Origin: Massilia sp. UBA2604
GTDB lineage: Bacteria; Pseudomonadota; Gammaproteobacteria; Burkholderiales; Burkholderiaceae_D
Length of the DNA: 5,425 bases
Direction: 5' to 3'
NCBI GenBank assembly: GCA_002339265.1
Contig: DDKG01000029.1
Span: forward strand, 1 to 5,425
In this document: positions 5,404 through 5,425 of the stretch, piece after piece
Numbering within the stretch: position 1 is the stretch's first letter
How the letters are laid out: each line of letters begins with the position of its first letter
The notes under the pieces: model-generated
Told to the model about the DNA's origin: nothing
The model's database searches: none
The model's input: the letters and a program-made list of their open reading frames with translations, nothing else
Made by a program: the position numbers and the translations under genes

Positions 5404-5425
5404 ATGCAAGCAGTACAGGATGCCG
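5404..5425 (+). CDS. Start of a third operon gene, product unknown
   Basis: An ATG at 5404 is preceded by AGGGAG at 5390-5395 with 8 nt spacing, a strong ribosome site located inside the end of kbaZ. The kbaZ stop (5399-5401) is only 2 nt before it, so the two are probably translationally coupled. Only seven codons are visible (MQAVQDA), too few to identify a family. By analogy with other kbaZ operons it could encode an AgaS-type sugar isomerase/deaminase, a sugar kinase, a deacetylase or a regulator; this is context only. Confidence 0.65.

Overview
The window reads as a high-GC betaproteobacterial chromosome, most likely an Oxalobacteraceae/Massilia-type or related Burkholderiales genome. 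The main support is the minus-strand block pilD-coaE-zapD-yacG, a neighbourhood typical of Betaproteobacteria. The host assignment is inferred from gene content and protein style, not from a marker gene.

Layout. (1) Bases 2-316, plus strand: the last 104 residues of a D-amino acid dehydrogenase (DadA), cut by the window edge. (2) Bases 321-427: a pair of REP-like hairpins in opposite orientation fills nearly all of the convergent gap between dadA and yacG. (3) Bases 437-2959, minus strand, transcribed right to left: pilD (prepilin peptidase), coaE (dephospho-CoA kinase, overlapping pilD by 4 nt), an 87-nt AT-rich gap, zapD (FtsZ-ring protein, TTG start), and yacG (zinc-finger gyrase inhibitor). 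(4) Bases 2960-3203: a divergent regulatory region, the largest gene-free stretch. It holds a 14-bp perfect palindrome on the pilD side. On the transporter side it holds three 11-bp direct repeats overlapping a good sigma70-like promoter. (5) Bases 3204-5425, plus strand: a catabolic operon of a 10-TM EamA/DMT-family transporter, a KbaZ/GatZ-family protein (D-tagatose-bisphosphate aldolase 'non-catalytic' subunit or tagatose-6-phosphate 4-epimerase), and the first 7 codons of a third gene starting 2 nt after kbaZ.

How the parts work together. The minus-strand block is housekeeping (type IV pilin/T2SS pseudopilin maturation, CoA synthesis, cell division, gyrase modulation). The plus-strand operon looks like accessory carbohydrate catabolism. 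A DMT carrier sits where a PTS or ABC importer would be expected, which predicts that the sugar enters unphosphorylated and that a kinase lies downstream or elsewhere. The usual pilB and pilC neighbours of pilD are not upstream of it here; the sugar operon and its regulatory region occupy that place.

No wholly new system is evident. The items most worth a second look are the candidate repeat operator, the unusual transporter/kbaZ pairing, the displaced pilBC, and the compensated REP-like hairpin pair.
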